A stretch of DNA of 64,000 nucleotides, taken from Papaver somniferum. Lineage: Eukaryota > Streptophyta > Magnoliopsida > Ranunculales > Papaveraceae. The notes under the pieces are model-generated. The model was not told where the DNA came from. It did not search any database and saw only the letters and a program-made list of their open reading frames with translations. The DNA is taken from the NCBI RefSeq assembly GCF_003573695.1, contig NC_039362.1:194738827-194802826 (forward strand). The letters run 5' to 3'. Of this stretch, positions 24,343 through 34,690 are shown piece after piece. How positions within the stretch are numbered: position 1 is the first letter of the stretch; the number at the start of each line of letters is the position of its first letter. The position numbers and the translations under genes were made by a program.

Positions 24343-24818
24343 GCTCTCCAGTATGCTGCCGGTAGATCGTCATTGTTACGAACAGATGACTGACATAGAT
24401 CAAGCTCTTGACCGTGCAGCTCAATTTCACTTCGCCGTAAGTGTTTTAGTAATTTATACGTCTTCCTTCCTTGTTGAATTCCGAATTCTTCTGCAATGTT
24501 TAACCTATCTCCTTGCAGGGTCTTTCACTTGTTCGAAAGGTTGGTGAGATCCATCACGAGGCCTTAGTCAGGAGACAAAAATCTCATGAACTTGCCTTGC
24601 ACCGTCTCGAGCGCGAGAATGACAGATTGAAGCGCCAGATCGAAGGCCTCCACGCAAAGGGTCGTGATGCTGACAATGCTATGAAGCTGATGCGTAAGAA
24701 ACGCGATCGTGCCAACATTAAGGTTAAAGGCCTTGGAGGTTATGCTGCTGCTCCTTCTGATGTCGAAAAAGTCGTTGACGGTGTTGACGATAAACTCTAC
24801 GACCCGGAAGAGGAATGA
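24343..24818 (+). pseudogene. Coiled-coil ORF fragment, right arm of inverted repeat
   Basis: Mirror copy of the left-arm gene. The exon segment with MTDIDQALDRAAQFHFA ends at about 24438, then GTAAGTG, an intron to CCTTGCAG at 24519, and an exon to a TGA at 24816-24818 (GLSLVRKVGEIHHEAL to DDKLYDPEEE). Reading is open throughout. The upstream part is lost at the palindrome centre. Confidence 0.6.
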
Positions 24819-24828
24819 AGAGTAATTG

Positions 24829-26303
24829 ACTGAGCTACATCTTCGTTACACGAACCCACGAAGACCAAGCCCAATGAGATTGCAGTAAATGCAATCACAT
24901 CCAATGGTGCACTTGAATCACCGAGAACCAGAGATAATTGCTGATAAATCTGTTCATTCTGGGTTCCTGCATATGCTAAACCTAGCCCCATAATTGCTCC
25001 AATGCGGACTGATGGATCTTGTTTATTTATATAGTCAGAAAGAAGTACCATTGCAGGATCACATTCGTGTTTAATACCAGAATTCACAATCCCAACACCT
25101 AATAATGCACCAGAGATGACATGGGTATCATCGCTTTGGAAATACCTATCAAGTTGTGAAAGCCCATTGTCCACATCCCATGACAAAATCATACCCAGAC
25201 TTGCTGCTGCACTAGCCTTGCCATGTTCCTTATTCTTAAAAAGCCAGCTTCCTGTAGTGCCACCACCACTTGAAGCATCTGAAGGAATCATCAACTTATC
25301 CTGACCAAAACCGGCATTGACAAATGCATTCACAAATGTAGCAGCTAAATTCTGCCTGGCCGAATCAACACTTGCACCAGCAGCAACCCCGCCGTCAATC
25401 AAATGCGTCTTGTAAATATCTTCAGGAGACTTAGGTTCCATAAGATCAATGTCACGAGCAAGGTTGAGATAACCTTCACTTAATTTCATATTGTTGATTA
25501 TTTCCTGACACGACTCCCTTTCGTCATCATCCCAAACCATATTCTCATCCAGCACAAAGTGAACACCATGCCGTGCAAGTATATAACAAAACTACTTTTT
25601 TTGTTGAATATCATTACAGATAGTAAACAACTGCTTGACAATGATTATCCAGGCGGATTACATGCATATCTTTTTGTAATTCGAAGCGTCAACAGCGTCA
25701 ATTAACAAATCAAGGTCCTCAACCTCCATTAAAAGATCTAAAGCTTCAGTCTCGGCATTGTGCTTCATGTTGAATGCAACAATTTGTTGCACAAGCTCCA
25801 TCAAATCTTCCGTTGGCACATCTTGATTCTGCTGAAGTCGCATCTTGTATTCTTGTGAGATTTCTCCAGCAAGGTTACGGACATATTCATGACCCCACGA
25901 ACAAACATCTCCCGGTGAACCCGACAATCTATACGTAAGGCTCTCCCGTTCTCCTTCGGCAGACATGGTCATAGCCAAAACTGATAGTATGTCAGCGAGA
26001 TATCTCTTCAATTCTGAATCACCTCCCATTGTTGCAAAATAAGTTTAGGGTTCGGTAATGTGGCCTGAGAAATTTAAGTGGTTTCGGCACAGAAGTAATT
26101 GAGCTAGTTGAGTTCCGAATCTCATGCCGCATACTTTGTAACGCTAGTTTCTGCACCCCTGGCGACGGGTCTTGAACCGTCTCAACATACAGCTCCAGTT
26201 TTTGCTTAAGAGCCAGATCTTCATCTGACAATAAGTCTTCATCTTTCTTCTCAATCTTCATCTTCTTAGGATCTTTTGATGGTATTGTCATCTTCAAAAA
26301 CAA
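24829..26303 (-). pseudogene. RPN1: Processed pseudogene of 26S proteasome subunit RPN1 (PSMD2)
   Basis: Minus strand. It starts around 26285 (PSKDPKK, LALKQKLELYVETVQDP, SVPKPLKFLRPHY), continues with KRYLADILSVLAMTMSAEGE and DLMELVQQIVAF, then SEGYLNLARDIDL, DSARQNLAATFVNAFVNAGF and the proteasome/cyclosome repeats (LGVGIVNSGIKHECDPA; RIGAIMGLGLAYAGTQNEQ), stopping at GSCNEDVAQSI near 24829. RPN1 is the scaffold of the 19S base that docks ubiquitin receptors. Defects: a 1-base frameshift after HYRTL (about 26045), about 40 codons missing after YKKICM (about 25660), a TAG where Gln is expected in KKxFCY (about 25590), and loss of the C-terminal third or more. No introns are seen where the coding sequence runs on, which suggests a reverse-transcribed copy. 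Confidence 0.92.
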
Positions 26304-27874
26304 AGCCTCTCTATCTTCAACAGATCACGAAACAAATTATTTATATGTGTTTTTGTCTTCTGGGGCAAGAAAGAGAGTCCAATTTGGAAATCAGTTTCCT
26401 GGTTTGGCGAAGAGCCTTAAAACTTTGTTTCTCGCCTTACTTTCTACATAAAGTACTATAAGGGGTATAATAGGTGTTTAACAACATCCTAGCTCGGGAA
26501 ACAAGCCCCTAAAATCACTCGGTTTCCCAACCCCAGGTGGTTTCTCTTTTGAGGTTGCTTGTGTCACATGCCATTTAATCGCCTAAAATTTTGATGGGAC
26601 ATGACCGGATTGTGGTTTAGTGAATCAACTTCAACCAAAATCATTCAGCCTTGCATAATTGCATCAAAATATGCATCTGCCTTCACTCATAAGGCTTTGC
26701 ACAACGAAAGTCTTTTCTTCTTTCTCTCTAACTCTTCATGCTCCCATAAGCATAAGAGATTCTGCTATGTTCTCACACAACGTCAACAACATAATGAACA
26801 CAGAGAATACTGCAACAAACCCATTTTATTGCACTAAAGGAAGATTACAAAACTCGTCCATCACATGGATCAAAACAGGCCATTCACCCTCTTGGTGAAT
26901 GCCTAAAATTCACTCTACATAAGTGGTTCTTCTCCAAACGAACAACACTAAATTTATTGATCCTTAACTATTTATACAAGCTAATGATCAGGCCAAAACT
27001 CTGTGCAATCGCTTGCATAAGCCTTGGACATCCAAGTGTCCAAGTAGTTTCCATAACCGCCACCTTTAACTACCACCTTTTGTGTTGTCACGCCAACTGA
27101 TGCCATACCTGTTCTTGGTGGTTATGAACACTCTAATATGGTTATAAACACGCTTTATAACCGTTCCATCTTGTCTCAGTTCATTGGCATGCTCGCAAAG
27201 CCAATAACCAACTCCTAAACGTCACTTGAGCGGTTTTGCACTCTGTTGCGCTTTACTGTGTTATGCCTCGCTCCAATGCTCAAGCATCTTGTCCATGCAT
27301 GCTTATCACTCTAAGCTAATGCACGGACAATCTTTGTGCTTCAAACATCGGGGCCAACTCCTTATCTCACTCTAGTTACTCATGCGTCATATATGCTTCA
27401 CTTCGCCAATTAGCTTGGCAATAACAATGCCACTCTCGCATTACTAACTTGTTTGCATTATTCAAGCTTTGGCCAGCCTTGAACTAATGCCATAGACCAA
27501 CTCCTGGACTATTCTTCACTCTTGCATCATCCTTGAGTTTGGGCCAACTCAATTCCATAGATATGTATTAATGCCAACATCGCATGTTGCATCTGTCCAC
27601 TTTGGACTCGTCTTGCCTTTCATTCAATGAAGTTTCATTGTGTCGGCCAATAAGTTTCATTACTTAGCCAATGTACTTTATAGTGTAGCGTCACCTTTGC
27701 GCTTCACTGGCCCTGCAGGGTTCCACTATCTTAGTGCTTGACAGTCTATACCGTATACCGTTATTATGGCTTACGTTGCGCTATTATTGCTTCGCATTGT
27801 GCCATTACGGCGGATCACAGACTTGGCCTGCAATTCTGTAACGTGTAATCATTGTGCGTCACTTGCCGCCATGT
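26304..27874. other. Repeat-like non-coding stretch
   Basis: No gene supported. The sequence changes to a C/T-rich style with many GCCA(A) words (for example TTGGCCAACTC-like strings near 27350, 27480 and 27545), suggesting an LTR or its flank. I could not find a matching second copy or clear ends in the window. Confidence 0.3.
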
Positions 27875-28127
27875 CATACCTTGGGAGAAAGGTAAGTTGG
27901 TAGTTTCTAATGGTGGCATTCTGATATTCGGAGTTAAATTAGTTTCAGGATATACTAGGAAGTATGTAGTGAAGTTGGGTGTCAATGTTACTGTCAACGA
28001 TCAAGGAAATGGAAATAATTCAGGACGTAAAGGTCGTTACTGGCTCACTTCAGCTTCTAGGCGTACTGATGATAACCCATGTAGCTTTGTTGTTCTCGCT
28101 TTATCAGTTTTGGTTTTAATTTTGTAA
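27875..28127 (+). pseudogene. NDR1-like (LEA_2) 3' fragment
   Basis: The + strand encodes the C-terminal third of the same protein as 34691-35368. It begins at PWEKGKLVVSNGG, then YVVKLGVNVTVNDQGN, RYWLTSASRRTDDNPCS and a hydrophobic end FVVLALSVLVLIL, with a TAA at 28125-28127. The whole N-terminal part and signal peptide are missing. The hydrophobic tail fits a GPI-anchor signal, as in NDR1. The sequence just downstream (AAAGCCATAGCCACATTAG at 28260) recurs at other places in the window. Confidence 0.85.
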
Positions 28128-28551
28128 AACATCTGATGTTAATTTTGTGGATTCATTGCATCCGTCTAATGTTTCTGAATTGTGTTATTCATGGCACGTA
28201 ATTAATTGAAACACTAAATAATTGTGGTGCACTACATTGTCTTACGTTTTACTAACAAAAAAAGCCATAGCCACATTAGTGTTCTCTGAATAAGCTTCCT
28301 TTTAACAAGAATCATAAATAGACGATCCAGAGATATCAACCACTTGTAAGGTTCTAGCACTCCCCAAATTAAAAAAAATAATAAAAAAATTTATTTACAA
28401 CTTTGAAGGTTCTGGCCCTATTTACTCTCAAGTTTAAAACATGATGACGAGCAAAATTTTACAGAATGATATTGCACTCTCAAATTTAATTATCTAAAGG
28501 TCCTGATAAATTACACAATAAATAGCCAGTGAATAAACGTAAACCTACCAT
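28128..28551. other. 3' flank of the NDR1-like fragment
   Basis: No gene. Near 28257-28310 it holds a conserved flank piece (AGCCA...ACATTAGTGTTCTCTGAA) that recurs near 60143 and, less well, near 31992. Confidence 0.5.
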
Positions 28552-28940
28552 TTTTTTTTTTTTTTTTTGAAACAAAAGGTTATATTAAAAGAAAAAAAAA
28601 AAAAAAACCCCAACAAGGTCAATTACAACACATAAGAGTATCCCAATTACTCCAGACAAAATTTGGGACAACAAACTTGAAAGTACCATTATCACATGAC
28701 CATAAAATTACTACTTGTTTGACCAAATCAATACTTTCTTGCACACACTTATGACGACCTCCGAAAACCCTTCCGTTTCGTTCCTTCCACAAAACCCAAC
28801 AAACCGCGTAATGCAAAACTTGCCAAACCTGTCTACCCCTACCACGCAGAGAGAAAAACCACAAAAGAGAAAACCCGCCTCTCACAATCCCTTCTATGCA
28901 CGTCTCTTTAAGGGCGAGCCCCACTGGGACCCACAAATAA
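28552..28940 (-). mobile_element. 5'-truncated LINE (L1-type) insertion, 3' end only
   Basis: The minus strand ends in a poly(A) tract (T-run at 28552-28569 on +) with a second A-rich run nearby. The upstream minus-strand reading frame (28936-28619) encodes the tail of a zf-RVT-type region: GGFSLLWFFSLRGRGRQVWQ, then VCWVLWKERNGRVFGG. The WxLWKxRNxRxF pattern is typical of plant LINE ORF2 C-termini and their relatives. Most of the element is absent. No clean target duplication was identified. Confidence 0.8.
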
Positions 28941-30087
28941 AATAAAAGTAATAATTTGAGAAGCCGTTTTGCTCTAGTTTGTTTCCTTCGGTTCGTTTAG
29001 AACCACTGTTTTTTATTTTACTTTGCATGTTTCAAGGTAAAATAAATATAAGTTCTGCTTTGCATAAATTTCTCGATTACTTGAGCGAGCTGCCAGCCTA
29101 ATTTAATTGCTTTGTATGTCTTCTTGTTACACTTACACTACCAAATAAAAAGGTAAAACCACCCAGGTGCCGTGAATGTCTAAAATTAGTCGCATCTTGT
29201 GCCACCAAATAAAGTACATCTAATTAAAGTGTAATATACCTCCATTATGAAAGCGATCAGTTGTTTTGGTGAAGCATTTATGTATTTTTGCCTTCCAGCG
29301 GGCAAGAACGAAAAAACATTTACGTATTTTTGACTCTGACCCGTATTTATCAATTTCCTGCAAACAACCTAAAATGAGTGCAACTCTAAATTCTACTATC
29401 TTCGTTTCTGGAAAAGTTTTACTTTCACTTTTTCGATTTGACCTATTTTTAGGATAAAATGAAAAAGTGAAAGTAACATTTTTCCAAGAAACGGGGGAGT
29501 ATAAGTCATTGTTGTATAGATAATCCATCTAGTTCTTGTTTCAATGTTTTTGATAAGAAGCCAATATTGTAAATGAACTATTCCCAGCAAAGTAGTACCA
29601 CATTCAAAATATTTATAAAAAAAGGGAGGGCCCAGGGCAATCATATTTGACCAATATCTAATGAGATTTACACCAATTATTCTATATTTGTACAATACTT
29701 TTCAATGAGCACAACCAATAATGAATTTGAAATTAATATTTTGAGAATATGTTTCTTGTATTAACTATATGATTTGTACCTATACATGTTATCCTATGAC
29801 ATGACTATACAAAATTAAAATGTCCCAAATCAATGCTATAAAATCAATGCAGAGATTCATGGCGGATTATTTTGGTTACTTTGGAATAGCAACCAGGGAA
29901 CAAAAATGAGAGAAAGAGAAGCCTCTGTACCCAGAGAGGAAGATTTTCTTTGTATCAATGGAGACTCTTGACAGTAGAAAGGAAATTAGATTGGACAAAA
30001 GAAGACTGGGAGATTCAAGTCGTGGGTTCGTATTTCGTCAGAGATTTCGCTCTGGTTTATGGAAAGTTCTAGAAGAGGCAGATACCA
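28941..30087. other. Intergenic stretch with a Stowaway MITE
   Basis: No gene. AT-rich; includes the MITE at 29396-29499. The short open frames here are overlapping chance frames around the MITE. Confidence 0.5.
29396..29499. mobile_element. Stowaway-type MITE (104 bp)
   Basis: The right end read inward is CTCCCCCGTTTCTTGG and the left end is CTATCTTCGTTTCTGG. Both are flanked by TA (29394-29395 and 29500-29501). The two halves fold back on each other (AAAAGTTTTACTTTCAC against GTGAAAGTAACATTTTT). The CTCCC...CGTTTC end and TA duplication match Stowaway (Tc1/mariner-derived) elements. Confidence 0.85.
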
Positions 30088-30209
30088 TGTTAAAATCTGC
30101 GGACATCCATCTCAAAACCAACTGAAAATGAATAGAGTGGTCCTTCCATATTATATTTAAGTTAACTAAGGGGATAATATTAGGAATGTGGGACTATTGT
30201 ACTTCCATA
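30088..30209 (-). repeat. Solo or truncated TRIM LTR, second TRIM family
   Basis: It starts TGTTAAAATCTGCGGACATCC and ends TTCCATA, aligning along its length with the LTRs at 30900 and 31264 (TAAGTTAACTAAGG, GTGGGACTATTGTACTTCC). It is preceded by GATACCA, the inverted start of an initiator Met primer site. No second LTR was found, so the element is truncated or decayed. Confidence 0.8.
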
Positions 30210-30899
30210 CAGCCCCCGTATAGCTAGCAAAGCTTATAGTGGTTGTTATTTTCCCACCACTTAGCTAAGCGACAATAAAAATTACTAGCTCGCTCAGCCT
30301 TGGTTAACCATCGTGCTTGCTCTCAAGATACTTGTACATGTGAGCAAAATCGGTCAGCATCATTTGATACTATTACATGATGCTAATTGAATACAAGGCC
30401 CTTCATGTTGAATACAGTAGAGCTAAAGCATGTATCATGAGAAATTATTTTTTGTTTTCTGGAAGTTGAAAAGTAAACTAGGTTGATAACATAATTTAAA
30501 AATGATACTATGATTAAAACAAGTGTGTTTAATGAAGAAAAAAAAAGTGATTTTTTTGAATTTTTGGGACTGAACTGCTGGCGGCTCTTCCAGTACCAGC
30601 AGGTGCGGAGTCAGTCCATTACAAGGGTGGGCAGTTACACCTCCTGCCCACCTGGCTCCAAAACTTAATATATGCCCAACAAGATTTTTTTGTTTATACA
30701 TGAGCCCATTTTTGCTCTTTTACACCCCTAAAATTTTTTGTTGCACCCCCACCTCATAGTTTCTGGCTCCGCCCCTAACCAGCAACTTCCAATGTACTTG
30801 ATTCATATCTGTGAACACTGATACTTGGCACATGCATTTTTATACTCTTACCCCATCCAACTAAAACAGTTGAGTGGTCCAAATATCAATTTTTTTTAT
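30210..30899. other. Non-coding stretch between TRIM copies
   Basis: No gene. Near 30590-30780 the sequence reads like another repeat family (GGCTCCGCCCC-type words on +), but its ends were not defined. Confidence 0.3.
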
Positions 30900-31385
30900 T
30901 GTTAAAGTTTGCGGGCATCCAACTCAAAACCAATTAGCAATGAGTGGAGCGGTCCTTTCATATTATATTTAAGTTAATTAAGCGGATTATAGCGATGTGA
31001 GGCTATTTGTTCTTCCACATGCCCCCTCACGTGTAAGGCCAGTCGCTGGGCCTCACTCGTGGACCTACATACGAGTTTACCAATCCATCAGTAACAGGTG
31101 TACACAGGTAAGTGACTAAATGAGGAGGTAACACCTCAGCTACTATCGGCACTGGCCTACACCCCGGGTGTACAAGTGACAAAATCGATTAAACACTTCG
31201 GCCAGTAACTCGAACTACACCCAGCGTACGTAGGTTTAGGTCTGGGGATTCGCTCTGATACCATGTTAAAGTCTGCGGGCATCCAACTTAAAATCAATTG
31301 GCAATGAGTGGAGCGGTCCTTCTATATATTATATTTAAGTTAATTAAGCGGATTATAGCGATGTTGGACTATTTTTCCTTTCACA
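30900..31385 (-). mobile_element. TRIM, second family, two LTRs
   Basis: LTRs at 30900-31019 and 31264-31385 both start TGTTAAAGT(C/T)TGCGGGCATCC and share TAAGTTAATTAAGCGGATTA. Between them are 244 bp with GCTCTGATACCA just left of the second LTR (minus-strand primer site TGGTATCAGAGC) and GCCCCCTCAC just right of the first (purine tract on minus). The orientation is therefore minus. Flanking 5-mers differ (TTTAT and CCATG), so no target duplication is visible. Confidence 0.9.
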
Positions 31386-31405
31386 CCATGTCAATACCCA
31401 GTGTT

Positions 31406-31905
31406 CATGGCCAGCTAGAACTTACGCAAATTTTCATCTAAAAGTATCACCTTCTGTCAGTTTGTATACACGTGTTCCCAGCACCCTGTCAGAATTCAGG
31501 CTGGTAACCAAACCCTACATATACCCTTACGTATGGCATTATATAGGAAGTAACGGAGAGAAACCAACTAGCTAGATTTGGGAAACTGATGATTTTAAGT
31601 TCTTTCCATAACTAGGATGCTGCTAAATACTAGTCAATGCTGAATTGGATTTTATTTTATGGCTGCTAAATACTAGTCATTGCTAAATTGGATTTTATTT
31701 TATTTTTCTTGAAAAGTAGGCGATGCTTGGCCACAGCAGCTCCTTGATTCTATCGGGAGAGGCTTGATTCTGAGAGCGAGAAGCTTCGAGATATTTTTGT
31801 GGGAGCTGTCGCACATGGTTACCAGCCTGAATTCTGACAGGGTGCTGGGAACACGTGTATACAAACTTTTTAGATGAAAATTTGCGTAAGTTCTAGCTGG
31901 CCATG
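31406..31905. repeat. Inverted repeat, arms about 90-105 bp, 305-bp spacer
   Basis: The left arm 31406-31510 (CATGGCCAGCTAGAACTTAC to CAGGCTGGTAACCA) and right arm 31816-31905 are reverse complements. The left arm carries about 15 extra bases (AGTATCACCTTCTGTC region). The spacer contains a two-copy direct repeat of about 60 bases at 31617-31705 (TGCTAAATACTAGTCA, ATTGGATTTTATTTTAT). It may be a foldback element or an inverted duplication. Confidence 0.85.
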
Positions 31906-32515
31906 CACATAAATGGCAGTTTTCCATTTGTCCCCATACCCCGATCCAATATCGCCCCCATCAAAATATTTCTCCGCTATTTTCTTATACAAAAGCCATA
32001 CCCATATTAATGTTCCCTTCCCTTGTTGGGCATCCCTTTCTTGTTCCATGGGACAAGCACAACTCTGTTGAACTATCAAAACAAGACTGAACCTAAAAAA
32101 CGTAATTGAGTTTGTTTCGTGTACTTAATATACCTGCGGTTATGGCCTCTTACAAGATAACCTTACGCTAAAAAGATTTCAAGAACATTAGTTGCTTCGT
32201 ATGAGAAAAGAATTTTACTTTCGTCCTCTGAAAAGTGGATCTTTCACTTTTCTAACTTTTCATAAATTTAGAAAAGTGGTAGCCAATTTTAAGCTCAAAA
32301 CAATTAGATTCCGTAATGATTATACTGTTTATGACGTAAATGTGTCGCCTTGTATGTTATTAATACTTAGAGGACCCCTGTTTACGATTGATAGAAGGAT
32401 GAATAATTATTGTGTAATATATACTTTTTATTTTACAAATTAATTGAAAGATAACCTTATGCTAAAAGGTTTCCGCTACACATATTGTGTAATATGTACT
32501 TTTTATTTTATAACA
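31906..32515. other. Non-coding flank with NDR1-flank-like piece and short direct repeats
   Basis: No gene. 31990-32060 contains AAAGCCATACCCATATTAAT and TTCTTGTTCCATGGGACAAG, which resemble sequence at 60143-60210. The strings ATTGTGTAATAT and TACTTTTTATTTTA occur twice (32409-32437 and 32485-32511), as do TACAAGATAACCTTACGC and AAAGATAACCTTATGC (32151, 32448). Confidence 0.45.
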
Positions 32516-34499
32516 GTAGGCACTATTTGGCGAAGACTTGTTTCCAAGGTTGCCGCTACACATATTGGTAAGATCATGAACTCTTATCTTTCTGATTACC
32601 AATTTGGGGTGGGTGTTTCTGGGGGCAGTGAAGCCATCTTGCATGCTGTCAATCGCTTGGTTGAAGCTGAAAGATGAACAAAATCCTATGTCCATGTTGT
32701 TGGTTGATTTTTCAAACGCTTTTAACCTTGTGAACCGTACAACAATGCTTAAAGAGGTTAAGTCTCAATACCCTTCAATCTCTCGTTACGTTGAGTTTTG
32801 TTATGCAGAACCGGCTCGACTATATTACTTGGACAATGTTCTTTCTTCTGCTTAAGGGGTTCAGCAGGGTGATCCGTTGGGGCCACTCTTATTTGCGTTT
32901 ACCTTACACCCCTTAGTCAAGAAAATAGCGGAACAATGTTCTTTGGAGCTGCAAGCTTGGTACCTAGATGATGGAACCATCATTCGTGACACACTGCAGG
33001 TTGCTAAGGCTTTTAAGATCATTCAAGAGGAAGGGGTGGGGCTGGAGCTTCACATGAATATCGGTAAGACCGAGCTTTATTGGCCTTCTCCAGATAATAG
33101 GAGCCTTGAGTTGTTTCCTTCTCACATTAGTAGACCATCTAACGGTGTTAAACTTTTGGGAGGGCTAGTGAGCTCTAATTTTGACTATTGCATGGACATG
33201 GTTCATGCCAGGGTTCAAAAAACTGTCAGCTTGATGGAAGCGGTAAGCAAGTTAGAGGACCCCCAATGCGAATTGCTGCTGCTTAGGAACTGCACAGGAG
33301 TCTCCAGACTGTACTTCACTTTGAGAACTACTTTGCCGGGCTATATGGATTCGGCATCAGAGACTTTTGATACCCATCTCTTTCAGTTTTTACGACGCTT
33401 AATCACGGGTGATGGCCTTGGATATGGGTTGCTTCCACATAGATTTGTTACTCTTCCCCTTAAATATGGTGGGTTGGGTACTTACTCTATGTCCGATACC
33501 CGCAATTACTGCTACCTTGCCTCCTGCCTTCAGACTTTTGCCTTGCAGAGATCCATTTTGCGTCATTCAGGTATTGATCATGTTGGTTCTTGTTTTACTA
33601 CTGCCTTACATGACTTTAACACAGCGTGTAGTGCCACCTTACCTCTTCCCGGTTTAGAAGAAGTTCCACCCGTCCACTCTATGAGTTCCCTCGCAACTAT
33701 TTACTTTGATATCGTGGTTAAATCGGTGCCTACCAGCTTCCCCATGACAGAGCGTGATAAAGTTCTATGGCAGCGTAATCGGGTACAACATGCGCAAGAC
33801 TATTTGTTGGCGGTTCCCATCGAAGGCTTGGGACAGAAGATTGGTCCACGACACTTCAGTGCAATTCTCAAATATAGGTTGGGAATTCTTTTTTTTGAAG
33901 ATGATGGGATTTTCCCAAGTTGCTCGGCCGAAATGGACAAATTTGGAGACCATGTTGTGCATTGCAAAAATGACCTTGGTCTGAAGTTCAGACAAGACCT
34001 TATTCGTGATACTTTTGCTTATATATGTTATCGAGTGGGTGTTCCGGCAAGGAAAGAAGTGGACCTTGGTTTTCTCTCAGACAATGGCACCAGTTTAAAA
34101 CCGGCAGATGTTTTGGTTTTAAATTAGGATAGTGGCCGTGATGTTTTCTTTGATGTCACGGTCGTTTCACCTTTCACAGGGAATGGAGTTCGTTCCTTTG
34201 TAACTGGCCAAGCCATTGACAAAGCTCTCTCGCGCAAACGTAGGAAGTATCTGGAAAAGTGTAATGCTCAAGGGTTCGGTTTTGGAACTTTAGCCTTTAC
34301 CCCTCTCGGTGGGCTTGGGGATGAGACCATCGACTTTCTTAAGAGATTACGTAATTTCTCGGCTAGTCATGATGCCAATGTTAGAGTTGGAAATTTTCTT
34401 TTCCATATGACAGAGGTGGCCCTTCAAAGAGGGTTTGGCACAAAACTTGTTTCACGTGTGCCAACTAATTTCTTGAAAGAGCCAGACTCAGATTTGTAA
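32516..34499 (+). pseudogene. Non-LTR-type reverse transcriptase, 5'-truncated, with C-terminal zinc and possible nuclease-like region
   Basis: About 660 codons of one RT lineage. Order: GTIWRRLVSKVAA and FGVGVSGGSEAILHAVNRL (32516-32670), then a 1-base frameshift near 32680, MSMLLVDFSNAFNLV, GVQQGDPLGPLLFA, catalytic AWYLDDGTI (two Asp kept), NIGKTELYWPS, GVKLLGG. A Leu-rich thumb/connection region follows, then a Cys/His cluster (CSAEMDKFGDHVVHC) and KPADVLVLN...FFDVTVVSP. Two stops lie in frame: TAA at 32853 and TAG at 34125. The end is TAA at 34497. The pair PAD and DVTV resembles the catalytic pattern of restriction-like endonucleases of R2/CRE-type elements, but this is inference. No 5' region, poly(A) or target duplication was identified. 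Confidence 0.8.
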
Positions 34500-34690
34500 T
34501 ATTTTTGTTCTATTTAACAAATTATAATTGAAAGAAATAAAATATTTCTTTTATTGTTTTTTAAATTAACAAATATTTTTCTATGCTTTATCTAAAATGC
34601 TGGACTTGTTCTCACCAGTCTCCTTTATCCCAGGAAAACTTCCCTACATAAGGGGATCAGTGTAGATGTATTCTGTAATACAGTACTGCA
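34500..34690 (+). promoter_or_regulatory. Upstream region of the NDR1-like gene
   Basis: Contains a weak TATA-like CTACATAAGGGG at 34643-34654, about 40 bases before the ATG at 34691. The paralogue at 63048 has the stronger CTATATAAGGAG, supporting a shared core promoter type. Otherwise AT-rich with no named element. Confidence 0.35.

Larger units (their letters stand above)
23849..24823. repeat. Large inverted repeat, arms about 482 bp, 12-bp loop
   Basis: The left arm (23849-24330) and right arm (24343-24823) are reverse complements apart from scattered substitutions. The central loop is TCGCGGCATTAT. Each arm encodes the same coiled-coil protein segment pointing away from the centre. The arms differ by a few residues (for example RLKCQ versus RLKRQ, MKLMRKQ versus MKLMRKK), so this is an old or independently mutated duplication and not a trivial copy. 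The right arm abuts the RPN1 pseudogene directly. Confidence 0.95.

Noticed and set aside
25116..25304. + strand frame of 62 codons over RPN1
   Set aside because: Shadow of the minus-strand RPN1 pseudogene, which aligns by many motifs.
32192..32443. 83-codon frame upstream of the RT pseudogene as its N-terminus
   Set aside because: Different frame, no RT motif, and overlaps short direct repeats; the RT homology begins at about 32516.
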